This document shows, in pieces, positions 18,622 to 26,871 of a stretch of 64,000 nucleotides of DNA (position 1 is its first letter; every line of letters begins with the position of its first letter). The position numbers were made by a program, and so were the translations under genes. The stretch covers positions 124,001-188,000 of the forward strand of contig NZ_JBBUKT010000012.1 in NCBI RefSeq assembly GCF_038066715.1, in the 5' to 3' direction. This DNA is from Luteolibacter sp. Y139 (GTDB taxonomy: Bacteria; Verrucomicrobiota; Verrucomicrobiia; Verrucomicrobiales; Akkermansiaceae). Below the pieces are notes generated by a model. The model was not told where the DNA came from. It worked only from the letters and a program-made list of their open reading frames with translations, and ran no database searches.

Positions 18622-19763
18622 GCCGTGTACCCGGGTTCATGCCGCAAGAAGCGGCGCATCATGGCGGTGGCGACAGCATCCGGCATCACCCGCATCTGGA
18701 CATCCCGCCCCCGGCAAAGCAACGGATTTTCCCACTGGATCATGGTGCCGAGCCAACGCGACAGCGCCCATAATTTCCGCAGGCGCCAGCGACGTTTCCG
18801 CTCGAACTGGGCCATCGCATCGGGGCGGCCCCACTGCAAGGCGAGTTCCCAAGCATCCTCCAGCGCCATCGAAGCACCCTGACCCAGGTTCGGGCTCAAC
18901 GGGTGAGCGGCGTCGCCAATCAGCACGACCTTTTCCTCGATCTGCCACGACCGCGGCGGGATCAGATCGCTGATCGGATGCTGGAGCAATTCCGCATCCG
19001 GCATGGTATCGAGAATCTCCGCAACAGGCGCATGCCAACCGGCGAAGTCCTCGCGGAGTTGGTCGATTCCTACCCGGTCACGACAGTTCGGCCCGGCAAC
19101 GTTCGCGCTGGCATACCAATAGGTTCGCCCGCCGCCGACGGGTGCGATGCCAAAGCGCCTGCCGTGTCCCCAGCTTTCGCAGACACGCCCGCCTTCCCAT
19201 CCCGCGGGAACATGGTCCACGAGCCCGCGCCAGCCGATGTAACCGAGATAGTGCGGTTCGCGCCCCGGCCAAAAGGAAGCCCGGATCTTCGAATGTGCGC
19301 CATCCGCGATGATGACCCGCCGTGCCAACCACTCGCGGCCGTCGGCGAGGGTCAGTGTCACGCCACCCGATGCAAACGAGCCCCGGATGACTTCACAGCC
19401 CGGCAAGACAGTCTCCCTTGGCAGGCAAGCCAACAACGCCGCCTGCAGATCACTGCGCCGCGTGCTCAGGCTATGTTCGCCGTCCCGCGGAATGGTCAGC
19501 GCGGAAAGCAAGCGGCCCTTCATGTCCCGCAGCTCCCATCGCGGCACGGACACCGAATGTCCCGCGCGTAGCCCGGCCAAGGCACCCAGACGCTCCAACA
19601 CTGCACAACCATTCGGGCCTAACAGGAAACCCGCACCGATTTCCCGGAGTTCGGATGCTTGCTCAAGCACCACCGTTTCCACCCCGCGCTGGCGCAAGGC
19701 GATGGCCACCGCCAAGCCGGCAATGCCGCCTCCGACAATGACCGTTTCGGCGCTGTCACCCAT
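18618..19763 (-). CDS. FAD-dependent aromatic-hydroxylase/zeaxanthin-epoxidase-like monooxygenase
   Basis: 381 residues. The N-terminal FAD Rossmann motif GGGIAGLAVAIALRQRG lies near residue 11, followed by the conserved R in STRRSDLQ. The second FAD motif GDAAHPLSPNLGQGASMALEDA is the GD motif of the group A flavoprotein monooxygenase family (PHBH fold). These enzymes use NAD(P)H and O2 to hydroxylate or epoxidise a substrate. GWRGLVDHVP and the general layout recall salicylate hydroxylase and zeaxanthin epoxidase. It is first in a three-gene coupled operon. Together with the desaturase-like partner it could modify a carotenoid, quinone or lipid, but this is only inferred from context. Confidence 0.8.
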   Translation of the reverse strand: MGDSAETVIVGGGIAGLAVAIALRQRGVETVVLEQASELREIGAGFLLGPNGCAVLERLGALAGLRAGHSVSVPRWELRDMKGRLLSALTIPRDGEHSLSTRRSDLQAALLACLPRETVLPGCEVIRGSFASGGVTLTLADGREWLARRVIIADGAHSKIRASFWPGREPHYLGYIGWRGLVDHVPAGWEGGRVCESWGHGRRFGIAPVGGGRTYWYASANVAGPNCRDRVGIDQLREDFAGWHAPVAEILDTMPDAELLQHPISDLIPPRSWQIEEKVVLIGDAAHPLSPNLGQGASMALEDAWELALQWGRPDAMAQFERKRRWRLRKLWALSRWLGTMIQWENPLLCRGRDVQMRVMPDAVATAMMRRFLRHEPGYTA

Positions 19764-19769
19764 GACGGC

Positions 19770-20834
19770 TCAGAGTTCCAGCATGTGCGCCACATGCGCG
19801 GCGGTGAGCTCGCCCATCGTCTGGCAATCGCGGAAGATGTCGGTGTGGTGATACTTCGCGAGATCGGCGGCGAGGGAGGCGACGTGCTCGCGGGGTGCAA
19901 GCTCCTCGCGGCGCATCACGCCTAACAGGGCCTTGAGGCGTGAGCCCTCGACCTTCGCGCGGCGGGTCATCTGGGCGTGTTCCTCGGCGACGTACTGGTC
20001 GATGGTCTTCCGGTTCAGGACATCGAAGGCGAGCTTGGTGATGCTCTTGTTAGAATCGAAGCGGTAGGCGAGGTAGATCTTGCCGCGGCGCTCGTAGCTC
20101 TGCTGGTCGAAGTCGATCGGCCGCACCCGGTACTGGATCTCCTCGAAGTCCGGAGTGATATCCACCACGTAGTTCACGCTGCGCATGTCGCCGAGCAGGC
20201 GGATGAAGCAGCGCTCGTTGAACTTGGTGAATTCCTTCGCGATGCGGACCTTGTTCAGCTCCGGCCGCGGCAGGTGATCCTTGAGAAAGACATCACCCGG
20301 CACCCCGGCGATGTGTTCCTCGATCAAGGTGTTGCCATTGACCAGGTAGTTGATGCGGTTCGGCGAGAGGATGTGCTCCAGCTCCAGGCCGTAGATCCGC
20401 GAGGCATCGGCCTGCTTCACGTAGAAGTAGTCCGAGTTGTCGTTGTAGAGGTTGGTGATGCGGATGCGGAACGGCCGCGAGTTGCCGAACTCGCCGAAAT
20501 CGATGCGATCGACGGTGAGGTGCTCGTGAAGGTCCGACTCACCGCCGATTTTCAGCTCGGCATAGATCTTGGTGAGCTTCGGTCTCAGCTCCAGCATCAG
20601 CTCCTGCGGGTAGTACACCGAGAGCCAGAGCGTTTCCTTCCCGCGCGGATCCTCGTAGGGCATCGATCCGGCGAAACGCGTCAGGTCATCGTAGACCAGC
20701 GGGATATCGCGCAGGCGGTCGAAGTGATAGAGATACTGCCGGAGCGTGGGGGAGACGGTGTACTTGATCTTGCGGCGGGAGATCACGGGGGGAGGATGCC
20801 TGTTCGAGCTGAAAAGGCGAACACCTAACTTCAA
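19770..20834 (-). CDS. Conserved-looking protein of unknown function
   Basis: 354 residues if the TTG at 20834 is used; a GTG at 20786 giving VISRRKIKYTVSP is an alternative that keeps the gene clear of the neighbouring palindromes. No signal peptide or membrane segment. It is rich in Tyr, Arg, Asp and Leu, with features such as FDRLRDIPLVYDD, NLYNDNSDYFYVKQAD and VVDITPDFEEIQYRVRPIDFDQ. A helical C-terminus (about 285-354) is rich in Ala, Glu, Arg and His. I do not recognise a family. It lies just upstream of the FAD monooxygenase (6 bp) on the same strand, so it may be the first gene of that operon. Confidence 0.6.
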   Translation of the reverse strand: MKLGVRLFSSNRHPPPVISRRKIKYTVSPTLRQYLYHFDRLRDIPLVYDDLTRFAGSMPYEDPRGKETLWLSVYYPQELMLELRPKLTKIYAELKIGGESDLHEHLTVDRIDFGEFGNSRPFRIRITNLYNDNSDYFYVKQADASRIYGLELEHILSPNRINYLVNGNTLIEEHIAGVPGDVFLKDHLPRPELNKVRIAKEFTKFNERCFIRLLGDMRSVNYVVDITPDFEEIQYRVRPIDFDQQSYERRGKIYLAYRFDSNKSITKLAFDVLNRKTIDQYVAEEHAQMTRRAKVEGSRLKALLGVMRREELAPREHVASLAADLAKYHHTDIFRDCQTMGELTAAHVAHMLEL

Positions 20835-20849
20835 TGCCCGAACAAGCTT

Positions 20850-20937
20850 CCGTAGGCGCGCTGGTCACAGCGCAGAATGGTTATCGAGAAGCCGTCCTCT
20901 CACGACGGCTTCCGCGTTCCCGCGAACGCGCCTACGG
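20850..20937. repeat. REP-like nested palindrome cluster
   Basis: Outer inverted repeats CCGTAGGCGCG (20850-20860) and CGCGCCTACGG (20927-20937) enclose two hairpins. One is GAAGCCGTC/GACGGCTTC with a 7-nt loop (20888-20912). The other is GCGTTC/GAACGC with a 4-nt loop (20914-20929). All arms are perfect. The element sits between two minus-strand genes and could act as a terminator, but the compound architecture resembles dispersed REP or MITE-type elements. Confidence 0.6.
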
Positions 20938-20951
20938 TCGAAGACAGCGGT

Positions 20952-21638
20952 TCACTTCTCCTTCTCCGTCTTCAGCACCAGTTCCTTGAACTGCACCACC
21001 ATCGCCGGGCCGGCGTGGATCTGCAGGGCGAGGATGCCTTCCTTCGGCGCGTTCTTGGTGTCGTTGTCGGTGACGTCCACGGTCTGCTTGCCGTTGATGA
21101 AGTGCTGCACGTGGTTGCCCTTGGCGATGATCTTGTAGTCGTTCCAGTCCTCGTCCTTGATGGCGGCCTGGATCTCGGCGGAGTCGCCGACCTTTCCGGC
21201 GAGCTGGGGCTTGCCGTTCTCGCCGACCTCGGTCTTCTCACCTCGCTGGGCGAGGATGCCGCGGCCCTTTTCCTCATAGAGGATGCCGCTGTAGGTCTTG
21301 CCGGCTTCGAAGTCCGCTTGATAGCCGCTCACGACGGGGCCAAAGGGTCCCGGCTCGACCAGCTTCGAGCGGTACTGCACGCCGCTGTTTCCCTTCTCGA
21401 TGCGGTATTTGAAGGTCAGCTCGAAGTCGCTGACGTTCCCGCCTTTCCAGACGAGGAAGGTATTGTGGGAGATCTTGGTGTCGCCGCTATCGGTGGTCTT
21501 GCCGGTGATGGTGCCGTCCTGCACCGACCAGAGCTTGGGATTGCCCTCCCAGCCGGTGAGGTCCTTGCCGTTGAAGAGTTGCTTCTCGCCGGCGTGGAGC
21601 GTGGCGACGAACAGGAAGAGCGGGGCGATGAGTTTCAT
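20952..21638 (-). CDS. Exported DUF1080 (3-keto-disaccharide hydrolase-like) protein
   Basis: 228 residues from the ATG at 21638, which gives a signal peptide (LIAPLFLFVATLHAG). The mature part is a concanavalin-like jelly roll of the DUF1080 family: LFNGKDLTGWEG at the start, SVQDGTITG, DFELTFKYRI, GNSGVQYRSK and a final HAGPAMVVQFKELVLK. These are the diagnostic blocks. The family, expanded in Verrucomicrobia and Planctomycetes, includes 3-keto-disaccharide hydrolases and carbohydrate-binding proteins. A periplasmic glycan-related role is likely. It appears monocistronic. Confidence 0.85.
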   Translation of the reverse strand: MKLIAPLFLFVATLHAGEKQLFNGKDLTGWEGNPKLWSVQDGTITGKTTDSGDTKISHNTFLVWKGGNVSDFELTFKYRIEKGNSGVQYRSKLVEPGPFGPVVSGYQADFEAGKTYSGILYEEKGRGILAQRGEKTEVGENGKPQLAGKVGDSAEIQAAIKDEDWNDYKIIAKGNHVQHFINGKQTVDVTDNDTKNAPKEGILALQIHAGPAMVVQFKELVLKTEKEK

Positions 21639-21732
21639 GATTCGCGTGGAGAACGCAGGGAATACATGAAACCTTTCTTTTCCCGGAGACGAGCCAAATC
21701 CGCGATGCGTCATCCCACGGCTTGCCTGCGCC

Positions 21733-22122
21733 TCAGGAGACCTGGGAGAGCCAAGTCCGCAGGTTGTAGTAATTGGTCACCCGCGTGATCTTGCCGATCC
21801 GTGCCTCAAAGAAGGCACCGACGCGAAGGTGGTAGGTCTGGCCTTTCGCCTCAGGCAAGCCTTCATCGGTGGCCAAGTATTCGCCGCGGATGTAGAACTC
21901 GGCAGCGGCACGGCTTTCCGGCCCGGTGAAAATCGCCAGGTCTTCCACCGTCTCGCGATAGCTGCGATCCATGCGCTCGAGGAAGGCGCGGAAGGCGTCC
22001 TTGCCGGTCTCGGCCTGGCCTTCGTTGACCTCGTGGACGACGTCGTCGGCCAGCAGTTCGAGCAGGGCTTCGCGGTCGCCGGAATTGAAGGCGGCGTAGT
22101 AGTTCTCGATCAGCGATTTCAT
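21733..22122 (-). CDS. SnoaL/NTF2-like fold protein
   Basis: 129 residues from the ATG at 22122, which overlaps the thiL stop. The pattern of an N-terminal helix (IENYYAAFNSGDREALLELLADDVVHEVN), a conserved Glu and aromatic-lined cavity residues, and a final beta sheet ending TRVTNYYNLRTWL fits ketosteroid-isomerase-like SnoaL proteins. Members bind or isomerise small hydrophobic molecules, but most are uncharacterised. It is the last gene of the CPBP-thiL-SnoaL unit, joined to thiL by ATGA. Confidence 0.78.
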   Translation of the reverse strand: MKSLIENYYAAFNSGDREALLELLADDVVHEVNEGQAETGKDAFRAFLERMDRSYRETVEDLAIFTGPESRAAAEFYIRGEYLATDEGLPEAKGQTYHLRVGAFFEARIGKITRVTNYYNLRTWLSQVS

Positions 22123-22997
22123 GGGGAGAAATGGTCCCAGCCGCCAGTGAGGGAGGTCCCTTGGCCGCGGGGGAGGAGTTTGCCGACGATCGAGAGCGGA
22201 GGGAAGTCCTTTGGCCAAAGGGGGCAAATCGCCTTCCAGCGGCGCGGCGAGACGGTGAGGAGGAGCTCGTAGTCCTCGCCATCGCCGAGCGCCTGGGCGC
22301 GGGTGCAGCCGCGGGTGGCGGGGACCTCGCCGAGCTCGAAGCCGCAACCGCTGGCCTCGGCGAGGCGCGGCAGGTCTTTCGCGAGGCCATCGGACAGGTC
22401 CATCATCGCGGACGGCCGCAGGTGGCGGACCAACCAAGATGCCTCGGCGAGCCGCGGGGCGAAATTCAGGTGCTTGCCGCGGATCGAGCCGCCGAGGCGG
22501 CCGGTGACTGCCACGAGGTCGCCGGGCTTGCCGCCGCTGCGGAGAACCAGGTGCTTCCGCTCCACACTGCCCTCGCCCGCCACGGAAATCATCGCGCCGG
22601 AAGGCAGCCGCGAGGTTTCGCCGCCGGCCAAAACCCCGCCATAGGTCGCGAGGCATTTGCGGATGCCGCGGTAGAGGCCATCCATCCAGGCGACCGGCTT
22701 TTCGGGATCCACCGCCACGGTGACCAGCAGGTGCTCCGGCACGCCGCCCATGGCGGCGAAGTCGCTGAGCACGCGGGCCACCGACTTCCAGCCGACCTTC
22801 TCCGACGGGGTCTCAGGCAGGAAATGAACGCCCTCGACGATCGCATCCGTCTTCAGCAAGCGCAGCGGGCCGCGACCGGGATCGACCACCGCGCAATCGT
22901 CGCCCGGGCCCACGATGAGCTTCTCGCCACCGGGAAAGCCGCGCAGCAGCCGCGCAATCAGGGCGTCTTCACCGAGATCGCGGAGGCGCTTCTTCAT
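22119..22997 (-). CDS. thiL: Thiamine-monophosphate kinase
   Basis: 292 residues from the ATG at 22997. It phosphorylates thiamine monophosphate to thiamine diphosphate, the last step of thiamine biosynthesis. Family motifs are in order: GEDALIARL at the N-terminus, GPGDDCAVV, KTDAIVEGVHF, FAAMGGVPEHLLV, GGETSR, MDLSDGLAKDL and GDGEDYELL. These acidic residues bind Mg-ATP in the AIR-synthase-like fold. It overlaps both neighbours by 4 bp (ATGA), so it is coupled to a CPBP protease gene upstream and a SnoaL-like gene downstream. No TPP riboswitch was seen upstream, which suits a kinase gene outside a thi operon. Confidence 0.92.
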   Translation of the reverse strand: MKKRLRDLGEDALIARLLRGFPGGEKLIVGPGDDCAVVDPGRGPLRLLKTDAIVEGVHFLPETPSEKVGWKSVARVLSDFAAMGGVPEHLLVTVAVDPEKPVAWMDGLYRGIRKCLATYGGVLAGGETSRLPSGAMISVAGEGSVERKHLVLRSGGKPGDLVAVTGRLGGSIRGKHLNFAPRLAEASWLVRHLRPSAMMDLSDGLAKDLPRLAEASGCGFELGEVPATRGCTRAQALGDGEDYELLLTVSPRRWKAICPLWPKDFPPLSIVGKLLPRGQGTSLTGGWDHFSP

Positions 22998-24043
22998 GAG
23001 TCGGCCGGCATGTCGATGATGCCGGAGCGGGCGAGGAGTTGGATGGCCACCGTGGCCGCGTTGAAAAGGAAATGCACCGACATGCAGGCCAGGATCGAGC
23101 CCGTGAACTCGTAGAGCAGGCACAGGATCACCGCCAAAACGAACAGCGGCAGCAAGGCCACCACATGCCCGTGGGCCGCGGCGAAAACGAGCGAGGAAAA
23201 GACGATGCCGCCCGCCGGTCCGCAAAAGCGCTTGGCGGCGGGGTAGAGGTAGCCGCGGAACACGATCTCTTCCGCCATCGGCGCGACGAAGGCGGCCGTG
23301 ACCGCCATCAGGGTGATCACCACCGGATTCTGCACCTCCTTGAAGACCTTCACCGCCTCCTGCACGGACTCGATGTGCAGGCTTTCCTCGAGCCACTTGT
23401 TCCACCCGGTCATGAAGAGCACCCCCATGAAGCACCACATGAAGAACACCGTCACGGGCGCGATGGCGAAGGCCAGCGGCCACTTCCGCCAGCGCAGGCC
23501 GAGCCATTCCACGATCTTTACCCGCCAGGTGACGAAGGCCAGCACCATGCCCATGATGAGGAGCTGGAAGATGATCGAGGCGACCAGCACCCCGGGCGTG
23601 TACTTCTTGTCCAGTGGCGTCTCGTCCGCTCCGGCATTGGCCGCGGTGAGGCCGGCAAAAATGAAGAAAACCAGCCCGATCAGCGGCAGGTCCAGCAAGC
23701 GATAGATCGCGGTGCTGACCTTGAAGAGGCCCTTCTTTGCCGGCACTTCCTCGGTCTCGGGAATCGGCGGCGGAAGCGTCCCGGGAGGTGCGTAGGGTGA
23801 ATCGGAGTCGGGTCGCGGCAACGGCGGCGTCGCCACCGGGTCGGCCGCGGGAATGGAGAGCGCGGCATCCTCCGCGGATATTGTAGGCGGTTCGTCGGAG
23901 GGCCGATCGAAGGGCTCCACCTTTCCGAACATCGTCCGGATCGACCAACTCACCAAAAAAACCACGGCGGCGGCTCCAAAGGTCCCCAGAATGATGGCGT
24001 CAGGACCCGAAACGGAAGGCGTGGCAGCGATGAAAAATTCCAT
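22994..24043 (-). CDS. CPBP-family intramembrane glutamic-type protease
   Basis: 349 residues. An N-terminal membrane helix (about 15-35) is followed by a Pro/Asp/Ser-rich linker (about 45-105) and then about seven membrane segments. The CPBP (Abi/Rce1) motifs are EEIVFRG (motif 1, EExxxR), AAAHGH (motif 2) and HFLFNA (motif 3), which together form the active site. Relatives include eukaryotic Rce1 CAAX protease and bacteriocin self-immunity proteins; the substrate here is unknown. It is first of three coupled genes and is divergent from a second CPBP gene. Confidence 0.85.
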   Translation of the reverse strand: MEFFIAATPSVSGPDAIILGTFGAAAVVFLVSWSIRTMFGKVEPFDRPSDEPPTISAEDAALSIPAADPVATPPLPRPDSDSPYAPPGTLPPPIPETEEVPAKKGLFKVSTAIYRLLDLPLIGLVFFIFAGLTAANAGADETPLDKKYTPGVLVASIIFQLLIMGMVLAFVTWRVKIVEWLGLRWRKWPLAFAIAPVTVFFMWCFMGVLFMTGWNKWLEESLHIESVQEAVKVFKEVQNPVVITLMAVTAAFVAPMAEEIVFRGYLYPAAKRFCGPAGGIVFSSLVFAAAHGHVVALLPLFVLAVILCLLYEFTGSILACMSVHFLFNAATVAIQLLARSGIIDMPADS

Positions 24044-24186
24044 TCGGCGGCGGCAATGTGGCGGCCAGACAGAAGCGGAGCCAGCGGGAAATGGGCGCAG
24101 ATATTTTTAGTTAATAAATGATGATGGTTTGATAAGCTTGCGGTTTTCCAAAAAATCAGGATGGTCGCGGCACCGAATTTCCCTCC
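24044..24186. promoter_or_regulatory. AT-rich divergent promoter region between two CPBP genes
   Basis: A 143-bp gap with a strongly AT-rich core around 24098-24160 (for example TTTTTAGTTAATAAATGATG) that contrasts with the GC-rich surroundings. It must hold the promoters of both divergent CPBP genes; individual -35/-10 boxes could not be assigned with confidence. Confidence 0.4.
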
Positions 24187-25539
24187 GTGTCCAAGCAGGC
24201 CGCCAACCCCTACCGCTCGATCCTGCGCAGGCACATGCCGGAGCCCTTGCTCGCGCTGCTGATCTTCGTGATGGGCGTGTGGCTGTGGGACAATCACTTC
24301 GGCCCGAAGTACGGCTGGGAAGACGGGGTCGGGCGCATGGCCCTGCGCAAGGCCGACCGCGAGCTGCGGCTGGCCGAAACCGCTGGCGACCTGCCCGAGC
24401 TGCCGCGGAAGCTGCTCGGCATCCCGGACCGGGAGCATGCGCTGACGCATGCCATCCTCTCGCTGGAGATGCTGGAAAACGATCGCACCCTCGATGAAGA
24501 CGGGGCCTTCGCGCTGGGGGTGCTGCGAGTGGTGCGGAAGAACGACGGGGCCCTGATGCCGCCGCCGCCCGATCCGGATCTGATTTTCCGCAGGGTCGCC
24601 CAAGGAAGCGATTCGTGGTGGGACCGCGAGTACCTGACCCAGCTGGGATCGGTCCGGCGCGACGGCACGGTCCAAGCGATGCCCGAGCGCTCGAAGGACC
24701 CCCGCAGCCGCGAGGTCGCCCTGCGGGCGGTGTTGTCCCGCGGCGCGGTATGGCTACTGGCCCTCTGCGGCCTGGCATTCCTGCCCGCGGTGGTGCGCGG
24801 CTACTGGACGGCGCTGCGCAGCCAGCCACGTGGCTACATCGGGCACTGGCCGACGGCGCTGGGGCTGGGGGTCTTCCTGCTCGCGTATCTCGCGTCGATT
24901 GGCTTCGGGAAGGCCCTCGATCTCCTGATTTCGCAAAAATGGACCGGCGAGGGCGGCCAGCCGGTGTCAATCGCGCCCGGGCTTTTCGCCCTGATCGATG
25001 CTGCCACGCGGTTCCTGCCGGCCTTGCTGGCGTTCGCCTTCCTCTTTCGCAAGGGCCGCCACGTCTACACCCGGCTGGGGCTGAATGCCGCGCCGGATGG
25101 CAAGCTGGTGCTCGGCAGCTTCGCCCTGCTGATGATCGCGGACCAAGTGCTGCGCCACTTCATGCTCGGCGCTGACATCCCGGACGACCCCGCCGGCGGG
25201 CTTTCTGAAATGGAGGAAGGGCCGTGGGGCCTGGTGCTGGCCCTTACTTCCGCCTGCCTCGCTGCCCCGGCCGCGGAGGAAATCCTCTACCGCGGGGTGC
25301 TCTTCCGCTCGCTGGCCAATGGCCTGCGGGTGCCGGCCGCAACTTTGATCTCCGCGGCGGTGTTCGCCGTCGTTCACTTTTACGATGGCTACGGCCTGAC
25401 TTCCGTCGGCCTGCTCGGCGTTGCCTGCGCGCTCTGTTTCGCGGGTTCCGGCAGGCTGGTGACAGCCATCTGCCTCCATGCACTGTATAATTTCGCGATC
25501 AAGGTTCCTGAATGGATCGTTTATCATGCGCCGCTATGA
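24187..25539 (+). CDS. CPBP-family intramembrane protease with long N-terminal extension
   Basis: 450 residues from a GTG start. A first membrane helix (about 18-36) is followed by a soluble region of about 140 residues containing a helical ADRELRLAETAGDLPELP stretch, then about eight membrane segments. The C-terminal part has the CPBP signature EEILYRGVLF, AVVHFYDG and HALYNFA. The soluble loop between helix 1 and the protease core is longer than usual and lies probably outside the cytoplasm. It is divergent from the other CPBP gene and 63 bp upstream of the kinase pair, in the same direction as the kinases. Confidence 0.82.
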   Translation: MSKQAANPYRSILRRHMPEPLLALLIFVMGVWLWDNHFGPKYGWEDGVGRMALRKADRELRLAETAGDLPELPRKLLGIPDREHALTHAILSLEMLENDRTLDEDGAFALGVLRVVRKNDGALMPPPPDPDLIFRRVAQGSDSWWDREYLTQLGSVRRDGTVQAMPERSKDPRSREVALRAVLSRGAVWLLALCGLAFLPAVVRGYWTALRSQPRGYIGHWPTALGLGVFLLAYLASIGFGKALDLLISQKWTGEGGQPVSIAPGLFALIDAATRFLPALLAFAFLFRKGRHVYTRLGLNAAPDGKLVLGSFALLMIADQVLRHFMLGADIPDDPAGGLSEMEEGPWGLVLALTSACLAAPAAEEILYRGVLFRSLANGLRVPAATLISAAVFAVVHFYDGYGLTSVGLLGVACALCFAGSGRLVTAICLHALYNFAIKVPEWIVYHAPL

Positions 25540-25602
25540 ATTGACGACTGGGTTCCACTCGCCATCGACATTTGAAACCTGTATTGCAGCCTCCCGAGAT
25601 TC

Positions 25603-26850
25603 ATGAGTTCCACTTCCTTCGAAGCGCCGTCGCTGGAAGTCCTATCCGGACTATTGCCCGCGTACGAGTTCGACTCCTTCATTGCCCAAGGTGGCATGGG
25701 AGCGGTCTACAAGGCCCGCCAGCGGGCGCTTGATCGCGTTGTGGCGATCAAGGTGCTGCCGCGCGAACTCGGCGAAGACCCCGTTTTCCGCGAATCCTTT
25801 GAGACCGAGGCCCGGGCGATGGCCCGCCTGAACCACCCGAATCTCATCGGCGTCTACGACTCCGGAGATATCGACGGCATGCTCTACATCGTGATGGAGT
25901 ATGTGAACGGCAAGTCGCTCTACCACTCCGCCTACAACTTGGCGGTGGATCCCGAGCAGGCGGCCGCACTGGTGAAAGGCATCTGCGACGGTCTCGCCCA
26001 CGCCCACGAAAACGGCGTCATTCACCGCGACATCAAGCCGGCGAATATTCTCCTCAACGAGAAGGTGGTGCCGAAGATCGGCGACTTCGGCCTGGCCCGC
26101 CCGGCCGATGCCGACAGCCCCGGTCTGATCATGGGAACTCCCGGCTACACCGCGCCGGAGATCTATGACAACCCGGAGCACTTCGATGTCCGGACCGACA
26201 TCTACGCCGTCGGTGTCATTCTTTACGAGCTGCTCACCGGCCACAAGCCGGAGGACGAGGACATGCAGCCGCCGTCCAACCTCATCGGGTGCGACAAGAA
26301 GCTGGATGTCATCTGGCAAAAGTCCACCGACCCGGAACCCTCCCGCCGCTACAACAGCGCCGAGGAAATGTCGAACGACCTGGTGGTCTGGGCGAACCGC
26401 GTGCCGGAAACCTCGACCCTGCGGATTGTCCATCGCGCAGGCGGACCGCTTCCGCATACGCCTCACGTGGGTCCTCATGTCCCGCACGTGCGCTCCGCCC
26501 ACGCCGCCATGCCGCGACGTGCGCCGGTGATGATTCAGAAAAAGAAGAAGGCGGACCTGACCGTGCCAATCATCATCGCCCTGATCGTGATCGGCGGTGG
26601 CGGACTGGTCTTCTTCCAGAAGGGCAAGTCCGACAAGGAAAGGCTCGAGATCGAGGCCAAGCGCGAGGCGGTCGAAAAGGAGAACGCGAGAATTCGCGCC
26701 ATCAACGAGGAGACGAAGCGAAAGAAGGAGAAGGGAGAAGAGGCCAAGCCTGACCCCAGTACGATTCGCTTCGCTCCGGAAACCAAGCCGGAACCGGCCC
26801 CGACGTCCACCGCACCGCCCAAGGGCGCGGAACCTGCTCCGCCTCCGTGA
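25603..26850 (+). CDS. Membrane Ser/Thr protein kinase (PknB-like)
   Basis: 415 residues. The kinase domain spans about 22-265: glycine loop AQGGMGAVYKA (28-38), VAIK with the ATP lysine K50, HRDIKPAN with catalytic D143, DFGLA at 161-165 and GTPGYTAPE for the activation segment. A His/Pro-rich juxtamembrane stretch leads to a single membrane helix (about 320-338). Outside it are about 75 residues of charged helix and a Pro-rich tail without a recognisable sensor domain. It lies 21 bp upstream of a paralogous kinase in the same direction. The two share near-identical kinase motifs, so they arose by tandem duplication. Confidence 0.9.
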   Translation: MSSTSFEAPSLEVLSGLLPAYEFDSFIAQGGMGAVYKARQRALDRVVAIKVLPRELGEDPVFRESFETEARAMARLNHPNLIGVYDSGDIDGMLYIVMEYVNGKSLYHSAYNLAVDPEQAAALVKGICDGLAHAHENGVIHRDIKPANILLNEKVVPKIGDFGLARPADADSPGLIMGTPGYTAPEIYDNPEHFDVRTDIYAVGVILYELLTGHKPEDEDMQPPSNLIGCDKKLDVIWQKSTDPEPSRRYNSAEEMSNDLVVWANRVPETSTLRIVHRAGGPLPHTPHVGPHVPHVRSAHAAMPRRAPVMIQKKKKADLTVPIIIALIVIGGGGLVFFQKGKSDKERLEIEAKREAVEKENARIRAINEETKRKKEKGEEAKPDPSTIRFAPETKPEPAPTSTAPPKGAEPAPPP

Positions 26851-26871
26851 GGCAACCGTCGTACCCCTCCC

